Source: an uncultured Desulfobacter sp. (GTDB taxonomy: Bacteria; Desulfobacterota; Desulfobacteria; Desulfobacterales; Desulfobacteraceae). From it: a DNA stretch of 64,000 bases. The notes beneath the pieces were generated by a model. The model worked only from the letters and a program-made list of their open reading frames with translations. It made no database searches and had not been told where the DNA came from. Below, one piece after another: positions 53,501-62,476 of the stretch. A program made the position numbers and the translations under genes. The stretch is from positions 1,354,501 to 1,418,500 of the forward strand of contig NZ_OY762614.1 of the NCBI RefSeq assembly GCF_963666145.1. Direction: 5' to 3'. The first letter of the stretch is position 1. Each line of letters starts with the position of its first letter.

Positions 53501-56500
53501 GGCTGCCGATGTATTCGGCAATTTTGCGGATGGTATTGAGTTCCGAAAGACTGATATCTTCGGGAACGTTCAGACCAAAGGACTTGGTGATTTTACCAAA
53601 GGTCTCCACCTGCTTGACCGTGTCAATGCCCAGATCCGCTTCCAGATCCAAATCCGGTTCCAGCATGTCCGGGGTGTAGCCGGTCTGTTCGGCAATCAGG
53701 GCCGTGATATCATTAATGATGTCCGGGCCGCTTCCGGAAGCGGCTTGCTGTGCCGGGGCAGACGTCTCGGCTGCGGGCCGTGCCGGGTCATCCGTTGTCT
53801 CAATGCGGCTGCTGATATACTCGGCAATTTTGCGGATGGTATTGAGCTCCGACAGGCTGATATCTTCTGGAACACTTAGACCAAAGGATTTGGTGATTTT
53901 ACCGAAGGTCTCCACCTGCTTGACCGTATCAATGCCCAGATCCGCTTCCAGATCCAAATCCGGTTCCAGCATATCAAGCGTATAACCGGTCTGTTCGGCG
54001 ATCAGGGCGGTGATCTCTTTCATGACGTCCGGGCCGCCGGCAGGAGCAGCTTGGGGTGCAGGCGCTGCGGTATCGGCTTCAGGCTGAACCGGGGCTCCCG
54101 CAGTCTCAATACGGCTGCCGATATACTCGGCAATCTTGCGGATGGTGTTCAGTTCCGAAAGGCTGATATCTTCGGGAACACTCAGCCCAAAGGACTTGGT
54201 GATTTTGCCGAAGGTCTCCACCTGCTTGACCGTATCAATGCCCAGATCCGCTTCCAGATCCAAATCCGGTTCCAGCATATCAAGCGTATAACCGGTCTGT
54301 TCGGCGATCAGGGCGGTAATCTGCCCTAAAACATTCGGGGCACCTGCACCGGATGCAGCTTTTGCCGGCGCTTTGGGTGCTTCTTCCTGTTCCTTTACGG
54401 GGCGGCTTTCAGAAGGCGCTTGGACGGCGGCGGGACGTTCTTTCGGGGCCGCTGTATCAGTCTGCTTTTCTTTGGGAAGTACACACAAGGTTTTATTTAC
54501 GATACCCAGCATAGGCGCTTGGCTGTCAGTAATCCGGGTCAGCCACTCATGGTAGACCGGATTGTTCTCCACGTCTGTTTCCGTAACCCGGTCCACCATC
54601 AAAAAGGCAAAATGGGACCCGAATCCGGCGCTGAAATGCAGGCCGTAGCGGTAATCACCATGTCCGGATTGTGTAAAATTCAGATCGGAAAACTCGGCAG
54701 GCACATTATCCAGATTGGCCACAGGGGGAAAGGTCTTTTTCTGCAGACCTTTGACCAGGATGGCATCTTCAATGCCTGCGCCCAGGGTGTGGCCGGTATA
54801 CCCCTTGGTGTTGGTAATGGCAATTTGCTTGTAATCGTCGGGGAACGCGGTCTTCAACGCCTCAACTTCAGCCGAGGCACTGCCGCCCCGGGCCGGTGTA
54901 AAGGTTTCATGGGACATGAACACCAGTTGCTTAGCCATGTCCTTACGGGATATGGCGTTCTGCCGTTCCACTCGGCCCACGAACTTATTGAGTTCTCCGG
55001 CAAGGTGGTGCACATCAATACGGGAGGGATGGAAGGCACTGTTGCCGATATAAGACCCTAAAATCTTGGCCTGGCCGTTCAAACCCCTTCGCTGCAATGT
55101 GTCCTGCCGTTCCACAATGACGCCCACGGCACCGGAACCTAAAATGGTGCCGTTTCTATCCTCATCAAATGGTTTGGCCGCGTCGGAAACCACTTCCTTG
55201 CTGGTGGCGGCACCCATGGCCAGAAAACCCGATCCGACCCATGCCATCTGGGCCTCGCTTGTGGCTGCTTCCCCGCCGATGACAATGACTCTCTCGCACC
55301 GGTCGTTTCGAATCCAGTCCTGGGCCACGCCAATGGCCTGGGTGGTGGATGCACACGCTCCGGTCAAGTGAATATTCGGCCCCTTCGCCCGGATGAGCTG
55401 TGCAAAATGCGCACCGCCCAAAGAGACAATGTCAAAAAGGATATTACGTTCAAACTTATACTGGCCGTATACCTTACGCCGCTCACGGATTTTAAAGAAC
55501 CAGTCCGTGATCACATCCTTCATATCCCTGTCCGTGAGATGCTCCATCAAATGATAGTAGATGTTTTCCAGCTCATCGTAGGGTTTAACGTAGAATTTAT
55601 TGTAGTAATAGGCATTCAGATGGTGCAGCAGGGTTTCAAAGCCGGGGAAAATACCCGTCATGATGACGCCGGTTGTATCCTGCATCTCTTTGGGCAGAAC
55701 AAGTGCGTCCGGGATGCTGCTGCCGGTGGAGGTTTTTTTATAGCTTTGAACCAAGGGAATGTGGGCGTCTTTCAAGGCTTCAAGCCCTGCGGCCATGGCC
55801 AGTTCATCCACAAGGTCAAACTTGCGGCTGATGCCGTATTCGGTTCCCAGATCAAAATAGCCAAGTTTTCCGGCCAGCTGGATTACATCCTGGGTGCGGA
55901 CAATATCCACAAACCGGGCATTGCCGTTGGGCTGTTTGTAGACCCGGGTGATGTTCATATCCACAATTTTATGTTTCTCGTCTTCGGTCAGAGGCTCGAT
56001 GAAATTATTCCCGGCCAGAATACGGTCAAAATTTTTACTGTTAAATACCTGATGTCCTTTACCCGGCAGGCCCACGGAAACACCGGCAATACAGACATCC
56101 CCTGTATACAGGCCTAAATGTTCAATGGCAGCCAGGGCATTTTTCTGCTGAAACGCCTGATATTCCCGCTGCAGCGCCTGCTCAACCAGGGTCTTGTTCT
56201 GCTCAAGGAAGGCGTTAAACGATACGTCTTTGTTCATCATCTCTTTCAAGGGTTCTGTTTTTTGCAGGCCCACATCTTTTAAATCTTTATTATTCAACTT
56301 TTTAGGCTCAAAGTTCATCCGTTCCACCGGGGCGGATGAAGCGGCCTTGGGTGTGATAAAGCGTTCTGCAGCCTGGTTGAAACTGTCAACCTCTCCTTTT
56401 TTGGCATCTGCCGTGGGCATGGATTCCGGATTTTCAATGGAGATATTTTTCAACAGGTTGCACAACAGTCTGCCCGGCCCGATTTCAATGAACCGTTTGC

Positions 56501-59500
56501 AGCCCTGGGCATGAACGCCTTTGACCGATTCCACAAATTCCACAGGAGAAACGATCTGGCGCGCCAGGTGGGTGCGAATCATCTGGGCATCGGCCGGATA
56601 GGGTCTGGCCGTCAGATTGGAGATGATTTTATGGGCATTTTGAAGGTCAAATTGAACTGTCTCAAGGGTCTTGGCCATATTGGCGGCGGCTGGTTCCAGC
56701 AGCGGCGTATGAAAGGCTGCGGACAGGGCCAGTTTTTTGTGGAAAATCTCTTTGTTTTTCAGATAATCGCAAAACCGATCAATACCCTTTGTTGTCCCGG
56801 CAATGGCCGTCTGTTTTTCGCTGTTCTTGTTGACCAGCCAGACATCATCGACACCGGAAGCGTCAATCATCTCCTGGGCCGCTTTTTCCCCGTCAAACAC
56901 CACCATAATACCGCCGGGTCTTTCACTGGCAGCCCGGGCCATAAAATCAGATCTGGAGATCACAAGGTTCATACCCGTATTAAAATCAACCAGGCCGGCA
57001 CAATAGAGGGCAGAGTACTCTCCGACACTGTGCCCGATGTAAAAATCGGGTTCAAAACCTTTGAGCTTCAACGCATTATAGATGGCAGCCGTGGACAGGA
57101 AAATGGCGGGCTGGGTGTTTTCCGTCTGGTTCAACGGGGAGCCGCCGGCATTCATGAGGTCCAGCAAAGATGCGCCCCGGCGTTCCCGGAAAATGGCATC
57201 ACCCTGGTCCATCAAGGCCTTGATCTCAGGCACACTTTCATACAGGGCTTTGAGCATACCTGCAGACTGGGCGCCCTGGCCCGAAAGCAGGGCTGTGACC
57301 GCATCAATGCGAACCTTGTTCGGCCAGGTTCCGGCCGTGACGGCCGGCTGAGCCACAGAAGCAGACGCCTCCTGAGAGCGCAGGAACCGGGGCAGTCTTC
57401 CGATGATCACATGGGCGTGATTGCCGCCGATACCGTTGACATCGGCGCCCAAAAGCGCCCCGTCGGCCAGCGGCGTCATCTCTTTGACCGGATGCAGCAG
57501 GCTCTCTTTTTCGATGAGTGTGGAGTCCGCATTGTATCCGTGGGTGGGCAGCAGCACCCCTTTATCGGATATCATCAAAAGTCTTGACATGACCACGGCG
57601 GGGTTGGCGGCTTTAAAGTACCCGAATTCGGTCTTGACGTTGCCGTATGCCACAGGATGATTCAGGCTTTTTTCAATGGCCTGTTTTTCAATCAGATCCA
57701 GGAACGGATGGGACACGCCAAATACATCCAGGTAAGCCAGATCGGTTTTTCTGATTTTAAACGCCCCGGTGTCGTTTGCAATGACCTTTTCATATTTATT
57801 TTCAGACGGGGAGAGCAGATGCTCGGGCGCACTTGCCGCCATGTTCAGGCATTTCAATTCGCCCAGGATCGGCATATCGTTTTGTTTTGCATACTTATAT
57901 GTGGTAACAGCCAGACAGGCTGCGCCTTCGCCCATGACATATCCGTTGGCAGTCGTGTCAAACAGGCGGGGTTCGGATTCCGCCAGAATCCCCAAACGCT
58001 TGAACGCCAGCAGCACGCCCGGATAGAGGTTGGTGTCCACCCCGCCGGTGAGCACGGCATCCAGGTTGCCTGCACGCAGATTTTTAACGGCCAGATATAA
58101 AGCCATGGTGGCGGAGGCACATGAGGCATCTACCACAAAATTGGCGCCCTGGATGTTATAATGCTTGGAGATACGTGCAGATACAATGTTTGACAGCATG
58201 CCGGGGATACTGTCTCCGGTCATGGCGGGATACTTTTTGTCTAAAAGATCTCCCACATTGCCTGCAATGGCGGAAAGGGTATTTTCATCCACCTCCGGGA
58301 TGGTCCGGATCATGCGCTGGAGCAGCGGAATCCGGGTGCGGATAACGGATTCAACATTCCGTGTCCCGGAAATTGTGCCTAAAATCACACCGATTTTATT
58401 GCCGGGCGTCAGCTTATCCTTAAGACCGGACTGTTCAATGGCCTGGCCTGCGGCATCCAGGCCGAACAACTGGGCCCGGTCCATGTAGGTCATGGCAGAC
58501 GGCGGAATCTTAAAGATTTTGGGATCCAGCATGAAATTGTCCACAATGCCGTTCTGCATCATGGGCAGACGAAAACCTGAATTTTCGTCCTCTTCGGCAT
58601 AGCACTCATTGGCCAGACGGTCAGCGGGCATGGGCTGGTACGCCTTTTTCCCAGCGACCATGGCATCCCAGAACGCCTCTTTGTTTCCGGCCTTGGGCAG
58701 GACAACCCCCATGCCGGCAAAAACAATTCTGTCATCATTGGGATCATGGTCAAGATCTGCAAAAATCTTCCTGGCGAGCGTCGCATCTGCCGGATTAAAC
58801 TCGCTGACCACGGTATGGTAGTTGATGCCGCCAAAGCCATAGGAACTCACGGCGGCCATACGCGGACCGTTGGCCGGAGCGTCCCAGGGCTTGGCATCGC
58901 CCAGAACATACAGGGAGGCGTCGGTCATGTCGATTTTCGGAGAGATTTTCTTAAATGAACCATTGGGGGGCAAGGTCTGATGGTTCAACGCCAGCAAGGT
59001 TTTGATCATACCGGCCATACCGGCAGCCCCAAGCAGATGACCGATCTGGGATTTAATGGATGAGACCCCAATGGATGCGCCCTGGTCATATACCTGGCGC
59101 AGGGTATCCATTTCCACGGCATCTCCAACCTTTGTTCCGGTGCCGTGGGCTTCAATGAACTGAATCATCCCGGGAGAGAATTTCGTCTTGATCTTTTCAT
59201 GGCTGCGCAGGAATGCCAGTTTCTGCCCTTCTATATCCGGGGCTGCAATGCCTTTGCCCTTGCCGTCGGAAGAGGAGGCAATGCCCTTGATCACACCTAA
59301 AATGGGATCTTTTTCCCGGATGGCGTCTTTGAGTCGCTTGAGGACCAGAACACCCGCCCCTTCGCCCAAAACGAATCCGTCGGCCCGTTCGTCAAAGGGA
59401 AAAGACCCGTTGGCGGACAGGGTGCCCATTTTGCAGAATCCCACAAAGGATTCGGGGGTCAGGTTGGTGTTGACACCGCCGGCAATGACCATGTCATGGG

Positions 59501-62267
59501 CCCCGCTCAGCAGTTCATTAACGGCACACTCAATGGCGGCAAGGGAGGTGGCGCATGCCGCATCCACCACATAATTAATGCCGGTGACACCTAAATGGGA
59601 TGCAATCCGGGCCGCTTCCATGTTCAAGGTCACACCGTGCACAGGTTCGTAAAGTGACCCCTGGGACATTTTTACGCGGAGCGCGTCAATGATTTTCTTT
59701 TGTTCCGCATCGGACAGGGCATTGAATTCCGGCGTATTACGCAGGTATTTTTTTAACTCAGGAAAAAAATATTTAAAATGCAGATCCGATGCCAGTTCAT
59801 TACCAAGGCAGGTGGCCACAACCACCGCAGTGCGGTTCTGCACGTTTGCGGCAAGCCGTTTGTCATCGGTTAAAAGATTTGCATTTTCCACTGCCTGGTA
59901 GGCCGCATGCAGCAGCATCTGCTGGCTGCGGGACAATTTGGATGCCTTGGCCGGTGAATAGCCGAACCGTTCATTGTCAAATTGAAAGTCATTCACCAAG
60001 CCTGCGATCTGGGTATAGGACTTGTCTGTGGCCTTTGGATCGGGATCATAGTAAAGAGATTCTTCCCAGCGGTTGTCGGGGACCTTACCGATACTGTATT
60101 TCTTACCAAGAATATTCTGCCAGAAGGCCTCTGTGTCATGGGCGTCGGGAAATACGCAGCCCATGCCCACCACGGCAATATCATCATTGAGCTGGCCGTC
60201 GGGGGAGGTCAGGACCTCAAGGGCATCAAGCCGGGCAATCATCGCATCTTTCCGCAGGAACAATTCCTCATGAATCTGGGCGATGGTGGTCTGCTCTTCA
60301 AAAAACAGCAGTCCTTCTCCGGTCATGAAATTGCCGTTTGCCAGCTGTTCTTCATCGGAGTACAAAATCCACTGGCCGTCATTTTTATGTCCGAAATCAG
60401 GGGTTTTGCCTTTGGCACTGATGAGCAGAGAGCCTAAATTATCCTTTTCAAAGGCGCTTTTGCGCTCGCCTAAATTCATGACGCCGTCTGCCAGGCGGCA
60501 ATGCTCGTTTTTCATCATCTGTCCGGCAAAGGTCGTGTCGGCGGTGCGGCAGTTAAGCCCCACGGTGGAACCGATGACGGTGGTGCGAGTATGTTCCTGG
60601 ACGACCTGCTGGTAAACCGGTGTTAAAGCGCCGGTCTCAACAATTTCCTTTGTGAACAGGTACGCTGTGCCCAATTGGATTCCGATTTTCAGGCCATGCT
60701 TTGCCAGCGGCGCTGTCATTGCGGATATGAAATGGGACCCCACTGCGCTGATAATTCCGCCTGCAAACAGAACGCTTACATCATCCAGCCGCTGACCTGT
60801 ATGAATATCCAGCAGGGCTTCAATGCTCAGTTCCCACAGCACCGTGCTGGAGAGACTGCCGATATGGCCGCCGGCTTCGTTGCCTTCCAGGATAAAGCGC
60901 CGTGTTCCTTTTTCGAAAGCGTTTTTCAGAACACCCGGCATGGGGGTATGCAGGTATGCCCGGGTGCCGCAGGCTTCCAGTTCATTGATCTGGGAAGGAA
61001 TGCCGCCGGCAAAAAGGGCAAAGGGTGTTTTCTTTGCTTTAATCAGCGACAGATGATGATCCAGGGTCGGATTAAACGCTTTGATGCCGATCATGCCTGC
61101 ACCAAATGCCGGCAGCTCATCGGATTTTTCCGGCAAAATGCCGTCTGCGATTTCGATGGGAAGACTGCCCAAAGCAAAGAAAGGCAGTGCGCCGTTGTCA
61201 TAAACGGCCTTGGCAAAATTCTTGTTGTCGGAAATGTTGGCCATCGGTCCCTGGGTAATGGGATACCTGGTACCGTGTTCCTTTGCCAAGGTGGTGTTTT
61301 CCGTTAGGGGGTCAAACTGCTCCACAGCGTTCAGGGCATCGCCCACAAAAGTGAACAGGGCCTGGATCATCTCTTTGAGCCGGCTGCCGCGTTTGGCAAA
61401 ATGCCGGGAAAAAAAGGCGTCCTGTCCAAGATAAAACAGCGACTGCATGGGGGCGGCGTTATCCTCACCCAGGGAAGCCATGTTTTGTTCAATTTCAGTT
61501 TGAATGAAATCCAGACTCTGGCCGTCCGCTTTTTTAACACTGATTTTTTTGATCAGGTCCTGGACAATTTTTGTGCCGGGTTTGGCAAAAACCCTGTGCT
61601 GGGTGTTGCCGCCACTGTCTAAAATGACCGTGTCGGTCTCTTCCATTTTCCCGAGTGCCTCTTTGAACGACGGGGAAACAGGAGAGTCCTGGGCCAGATA
61701 AAGCTGGGCATCCAGAACAAGGCCGGCCGCCCCGGCTGCAAAAAAGCCCGGTGCCGTATGAAACCCTACGCCGCCGTGGACAAAGTACGGCATGTCGCTT
61801 TTTTGTGCGTAATACTGACTTAACATGAAACTTGATGCCGAGGATGCCCTGCCGCCGGCTTCCCTGCCTTTTAAGATAATCCCGTGGGGATTAATCTCTT
61901 TGAGAACAGATTCAAGCCCGGGCTCATAAATTTCCATCATCAGGATTTCGGCTTTTACATCTTTGCGCCTGATGAGTGAATCCGGGTTATGATACGCCAC
62001 TATAACGCATTCGGGAAGGTCTGCCGGGTGCCGATCAAAATGAGCCCATATTTCTTCATCCTCCGCATAAATACGGATACCGTGGCGCAGATTTTGATTT
62101 TTAATCTGTTCGAGCAGTTCGGAAAGGTTTGATGCGCTTATAAATTCGGTATCTATAACAGGCATGGCACCGGCCAGCCATATATTTTTGAAAAAATCAA
62201 TGTCATATGTTTTGGGGGGATGATATGCCAGCAGGGGCAAACGGGTGGTCAATATTCTATTCAGCAC
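50577..62267 (-). CDS. Single-chain PKS/PUFA-like megasynthase
   Basis: A 3896-residue iterative-type synthase predicted to make a long-chain lipid or polyketide. Order: NMO-like TIM barrel about 10-230, probably inactive (EAGGRAS, Arg for His); second NMO/PfaD-type enoyl reductase about 335-560 (EAGGHIG); KS1 about 693-1150 with Cys in DAACATS, EAHGTGT and SQIGHLLGA; KS2 about 1178-1600 with DASCAS but DVFGVSH and EFGYFKA in place of both His motifs, thus CLF-like; AT about 1650-1950 (GQGAQS, GHSVGEYSA); KS3 about 2050-2580 (GACASTT, SHETFTPARGG, NTKGYTGHTLGAG); four ACP-like repeats about 2645-3025; KR about 3080-3560 (VTGGAAGI, SSITARFGN, DYTAGND); dehydratase-type hot-dog region about 3600-3880 (DHARKGVPLF). 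Start is GTG at 62267 with AAGGAG 7 nt upstream; a TTG at 62351 extends the frame but lacks a site. No thioesterase is seen. The pieces match PfaA-D but are joined in one chain. Confidence 0.93.
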   Translation of the reverse strand: MLNRILTTRLPLLAYHPPKTYDIDFFKNIWLAGAMPVIDTEFISASNLSELLEQIKNQNLRHGIRIYAEDEEIWAHFDRHPADLPECVIVAYHNPDSLIRRKDVKAEILMMEIYEPGLESVLKEINPHGIILKGREAGGRASSASSFMLSQYYAQKSDMPYFVHGGVGFHTAPGFFAAGAAGLVLDAQLYLAQDSPVSPSFKEALGKMEETDTVILDSGGNTQHRVFAKPGTKIVQDLIKKISVKKADGQSLDFIQTEIEQNMASLGEDNAAPMQSLFYLGQDAFFSRHFAKRGSRLKEMIQALFTFVGDALNAVEQFDPLTENTTLAKEHGTRYPITQGPMANISDNKNFAKAVYDNGALPFFALGSLPIEIADGILPEKSDELPAFGAGMIGIKAFNPTLDHHLSLIKAKKTPFALFAGGIPSQINELEACGTRAYLHTPMPGVLKNAFEKGTRRFILEGNEAGGHIGSLSSTVLWELSIEALLDIHTGQRLDDVSVLFAGGIISAVGSHFISAMTAPLAKHGLKIGIQLGTAYLFTKEIVETGALTPVYQQVVQEHTRTTVIGSTVGLNCRTADTTFAGQMMKNEHCRLADGVMNLGERKSAFEKDNLGSLLISAKGKTPDFGHKNDGQWILYSDEEQLANGNFMTGEGLLFFEEQTTIAQIHEELFLRKDAMIARLDALEVLTSPDGQLNDDIAVVGMGCVFPDAHDTEAFWQNILGKKYSIGKVPDNRWEESLYYDPDPKATDKSYTQIAGLVNDFQFDNERFGYSPAKASKLSRSQQMLLHAAYQAVENANLLTDDKRLAANVQNRTAVVVATCLGNELASDLHFKYFFPELKKYLRNTPEFNALSDAEQKKIIDALRVKMSQGSLYEPVHGVTLNMEAARIASHLGVTGINYVVDAACATSLAAIECAVNELLSGAHDMVIAGGVNTNLTPESFVGFCKMGTLSANGSFPFDERADGFVLGEGAGVLVLKRLKDAIREKDPILGVIKGIASSSDGKGKGIAAPDIEGQKLAFLRSHEKIKTKFSPGMIQFIEAHGTGTKVGDAVEMDTLRQVYDQGASIGVSSIKSQIGHLLGAAGMAGMIKTLLALNHQTLPPNGSFKKISPKIDMTDASLYVLGDAKPWDAPANGPRMAAVSSYGFGGINYHTVVSEFNPADATLARKIFADLDHDPNDDRIVFAGMGVVLPKAGNKEAFWDAMVAGKKAYQPMPADRLANECYAEEDENSGFRLPMMQNGIVDNFMLDPKIFKIPPSAMTYMDRAQLFGLDAAGQAIEQSGLKDKLTPGNKIGVILGTISGTRNVESVIRTRIPLLQRMIRTIPEVDENTLSAIAGNVGDLLDKKYPAMTGDSIPGMLSNIVSARISKHYNIQGANFVVDASCASATMALYLAVKNLRAGNLDAVLTGGVDTNLYPGVLLAFKRLGILAESEPRLFDTTANGYVMGEGAACLAVTTYKYAKQNDMPILGELKCLNMAASAPEHLLSPSENKYEKVIANDTGAFKIRKTDLAYLDVFGVSHPFLDLIEKQAIEKSLNHPVAYGNVKTEFGYFKAANPAVVMSRLLMISDKGVLLPTHGYNADSTLIEKESLLHPVKEMTPLADGALLGADVNGIGGNHAHVIIGRLPRFLRSQEASASVAQPAVTAGTWPNKVRIDAVTALLSGQGAQSAGMLKALYESVPEIKALMDQGDAIFRERRGASLLDLMNAGGSPLNQTENTQPAIFLSTAAIYNALKLKGFEPDFYIGHSVGEYSALYCAGLVDFNTGMNLVISRSDFMARAASERPGGIMVVFDGEKAAQEMIDASGVDDVWLVNKNSEKQTAIAGTTKGIDRFCDYLKNKEIFHKKLALSAAFHTPLLEPAAANMAKTLETVQFDLQNAHKIISNLTARPYPADAQMIRTHLARQIVSPVEFVESVKGVHAQGCKRFIEIGPGRLLCNLLKNISIENPESMPTADAKKGEVDSFNQAAERFITPKAASSAPVERMNFEPKKLNNKDLKDVGLQKTEPLKEMMNKDVSFNAFLEQNKTLVEQALQREYQAFQQKNALAAIEHLGLYTGDVCIAGVSVGLPGKGHQVFNSKNFDRILAGNNFIEPLTEDEKHKIVDMNITRVYKQPNGNARFVDIVRTQDVIQLAGKLGYFDLGTEYGISRKFDLVDELAMAAGLEALKDAHIPLVQSYKKTSTGSSIPDALVLPKEMQDTTGVIMTGIFPGFETLLHHLNAYYYNKFYVKPYDELENIYYHLMEHLTDRDMKDVITDWFFKIRERRKVYGQYKFERNILFDIVSLGGAHFAQLIRAKGPNIHLTGACASTTQAIGVAQDWIRNDRCERVIVIGGEAATSEAQMAWVGSGFLAMGAATSKEVVSDAAKPFDEDRNGTILGSGAVGVIVERQDTLQRRGLNGQAKILGSYIGNSAFHPSRIDVHHLAGELNKFVGRVERQNAISRKDMAKQLVFMSHETFTPARGGSASAEVEALKTAFPDDYKQIAITNTKGYTGHTLGAGIEDAILVKGLQKKTFPPVANLDNVPAEFSDLNFTQSGHGDYRYGLHFSAGFGSHFAFLMVDRVTETDVENNPVYHEWLTRITDSQAPMLGIVNKTLCVLPKEKQTDTAAPKERPAAVQAPSESRPVKEQEEAPKAPAKAASGAGAPNVLGQITALIAEQTGYTLDMLEPDLDLEADLGIDTVKQVETFGKITKSFGLSVPEDISLSELNTIRKIAEYIGSRIETAGAPVQPEADTAAPAPQAAPAGGPDVMKEITALIAEQTGYTLDMLEPDLDLEADLGIDTVKQVETFGKITKSFGLSVPEDISLSELNTIRKIAEYISSRIETTDDPARPAAETSAPAQQAASGSGPDIINDITALIAEQTGYTPDMLEPDLDLEADLGIDTVKQVETFGKITKSFGLNVPEDISLSELNTIRKIAEYIGSRIQAEGAAQQPEAETASLAAESATDNGQDVTGEITAMIAEQTGYTQDMLEPDLDLEADLGIDTVKQVETFGKITKSYGLSVPEDINLSELNTISKISEYIQAQIGVEGGNNSDTPPAPATAGVKVSDAASAQAPDTSEETGIQSYTFGLRSLPTPASDISGVDGQTYLITMDSQGFGRAVAELIKENNGRVISVGTSEEDDYTVDLNTVDGAEDLISRIKADHEGISGLFFLHPLDFAMASGENNLAAESAAVKFLFLLCKALGSSLDETHGRLAAISVQSALARFKDPAPDQIFPVFSGISGLLKTVSKEYPQTAVKIVEFMDKNELGDMSQAAGAFMNEVFSACTRREVGLEQGERFGIRAKSGDANASRGEDASIIKDADTLLVTGGAAGITYELLKSVTRPDMHLVILGRSRVEDELEIPGADAMNDTQIMAALKSKHPDAKPVALKNRTAGLRRILTARENLAQLRALVKAVDYHAVDVTDPDAVSKAVSQYDRIDGAIHAAGVDRSIMIEKKSMDDFNLVFDTKVQGLANVLAAIENKGCRYLIGFSSITARFGNEAQSDYTAGNDMMAAMIQDCAFKTPEMTYKVFDWTAWAEIGMAAQGTIEAVLKEKGIAFLPVAQGIRFFKEELCNSAGSEVLIGAPPANNPAAFDPDGLLAVGPFLDTVEKDANQDRVRFKRLLEADRDLFLFDHARKGVPLFLGATGLETMAEAALECSGGQGRVLEVSDFKIPYGIKLLKNRPKNLEIYAEKNADGSITTEIHSVFTPPGGKAPVQDTLHYQAKVKIGTEAPAFDEISTPQMSEFKVDAQWQDQIYHPDRLFMDGLFRTVDQLALLDEDSLVTVVQWRPGRDFFKGQAYPEFATPVVIMDAVFQTGGILEFFTSTDVMLPYTIGKASFAGTVLPNTPYFCVTRRLAQSDDTKTYHMQLVEPSGRVVIDVQDFEMVRVDRLAEDELPDMSMINPAGKSLVAG
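53192..54335 (-). repeat. Four tandem acyl-carrier-like repeats, 306-bp period
   Basis: Four copies of a carrier domain with an exact 102-residue spacing: the residue at the pantetheine position is at 2679, 2781, 2883 and 2985 of the synthase. Each copy reads EADLGIDTVKQVETFGKITK with Pro/Ala-rich linkers between. In carrier domains the residue after Asp is Ser; here it is Thr, encoded by ACG in all four copies. Copies are nearly identical in the core, so recent duplication or gene conversion is likely. Confidence 0.92.
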
Positions 62268-62309
62268 AGGGATTCTCCTTGTTATTTTCAGTTTTCTCCG
62301 GCCAAATGC

Positions 62310-62325
62310 AAACAAGGATCGTGCC
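62310..62325 (-). promoter_or_regulatory. Candidate sigma-54 promoter of the megasynthase
   Basis: Minus strand TGGCAC-GATCC-TTGTT: the -24 box is exact, and the -12 box differs from TTGCW by T for C. It lies about 43 nt before the GTG start, and the divergent neighbour is a sigma-54 activator. Confidence 0.6.
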
Positions 62326-62374
62326 ACACCATTGCCGCACCATGCCAACAATTTGAATATACTAAAAAAATAAA

Positions 62375-62402
62375 TTTTAGGGTCCTAAAAACAAATTTTA
62401 GG
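62375..62402. promoter_or_regulatory. Inverted and direct repeats, candidate activator sites
   Basis: TTTTAGG-GT-CCTAAAA (62375-62390) is a perfect inverted repeat, and a further TTTTAGG half-site lies at 62396-62402, 21 nt from the first, about two helical turns. They lie 50-75 nt upstream of the -24 box, as expected for enhancer binding by the activator encoded at 62477. Confidence 0.55.
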
Positions 62403-62476
62403 AGATAAACCGTTGTGCAAAAATTGTATCCATGTCATACAACGAATGAACATCAACCAGATATTTAAATGGAAAC

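Noticed and set aside
53192..54335. Tandem repeats as a CRISPR or mobile repeat
   Set aside because: The 306-bp period is in frame and encodes carrier domains; no spacers or terminal repeats exist.
56511..57587. 358-residue open frame on the plus strand
   Set aside because: It is antisense to the conserved acyltransferase region of the synthase, has no recognisable motif and looks like a codon-bias shadow.
62268..62351. Extended N-terminus of the megasynthase from TTG at 62351
   Set aside because: The extension contains the candidate -24/-12 promoter and the ribosome-binding site of the GTG at 62267, and its sequence is not domain-like.
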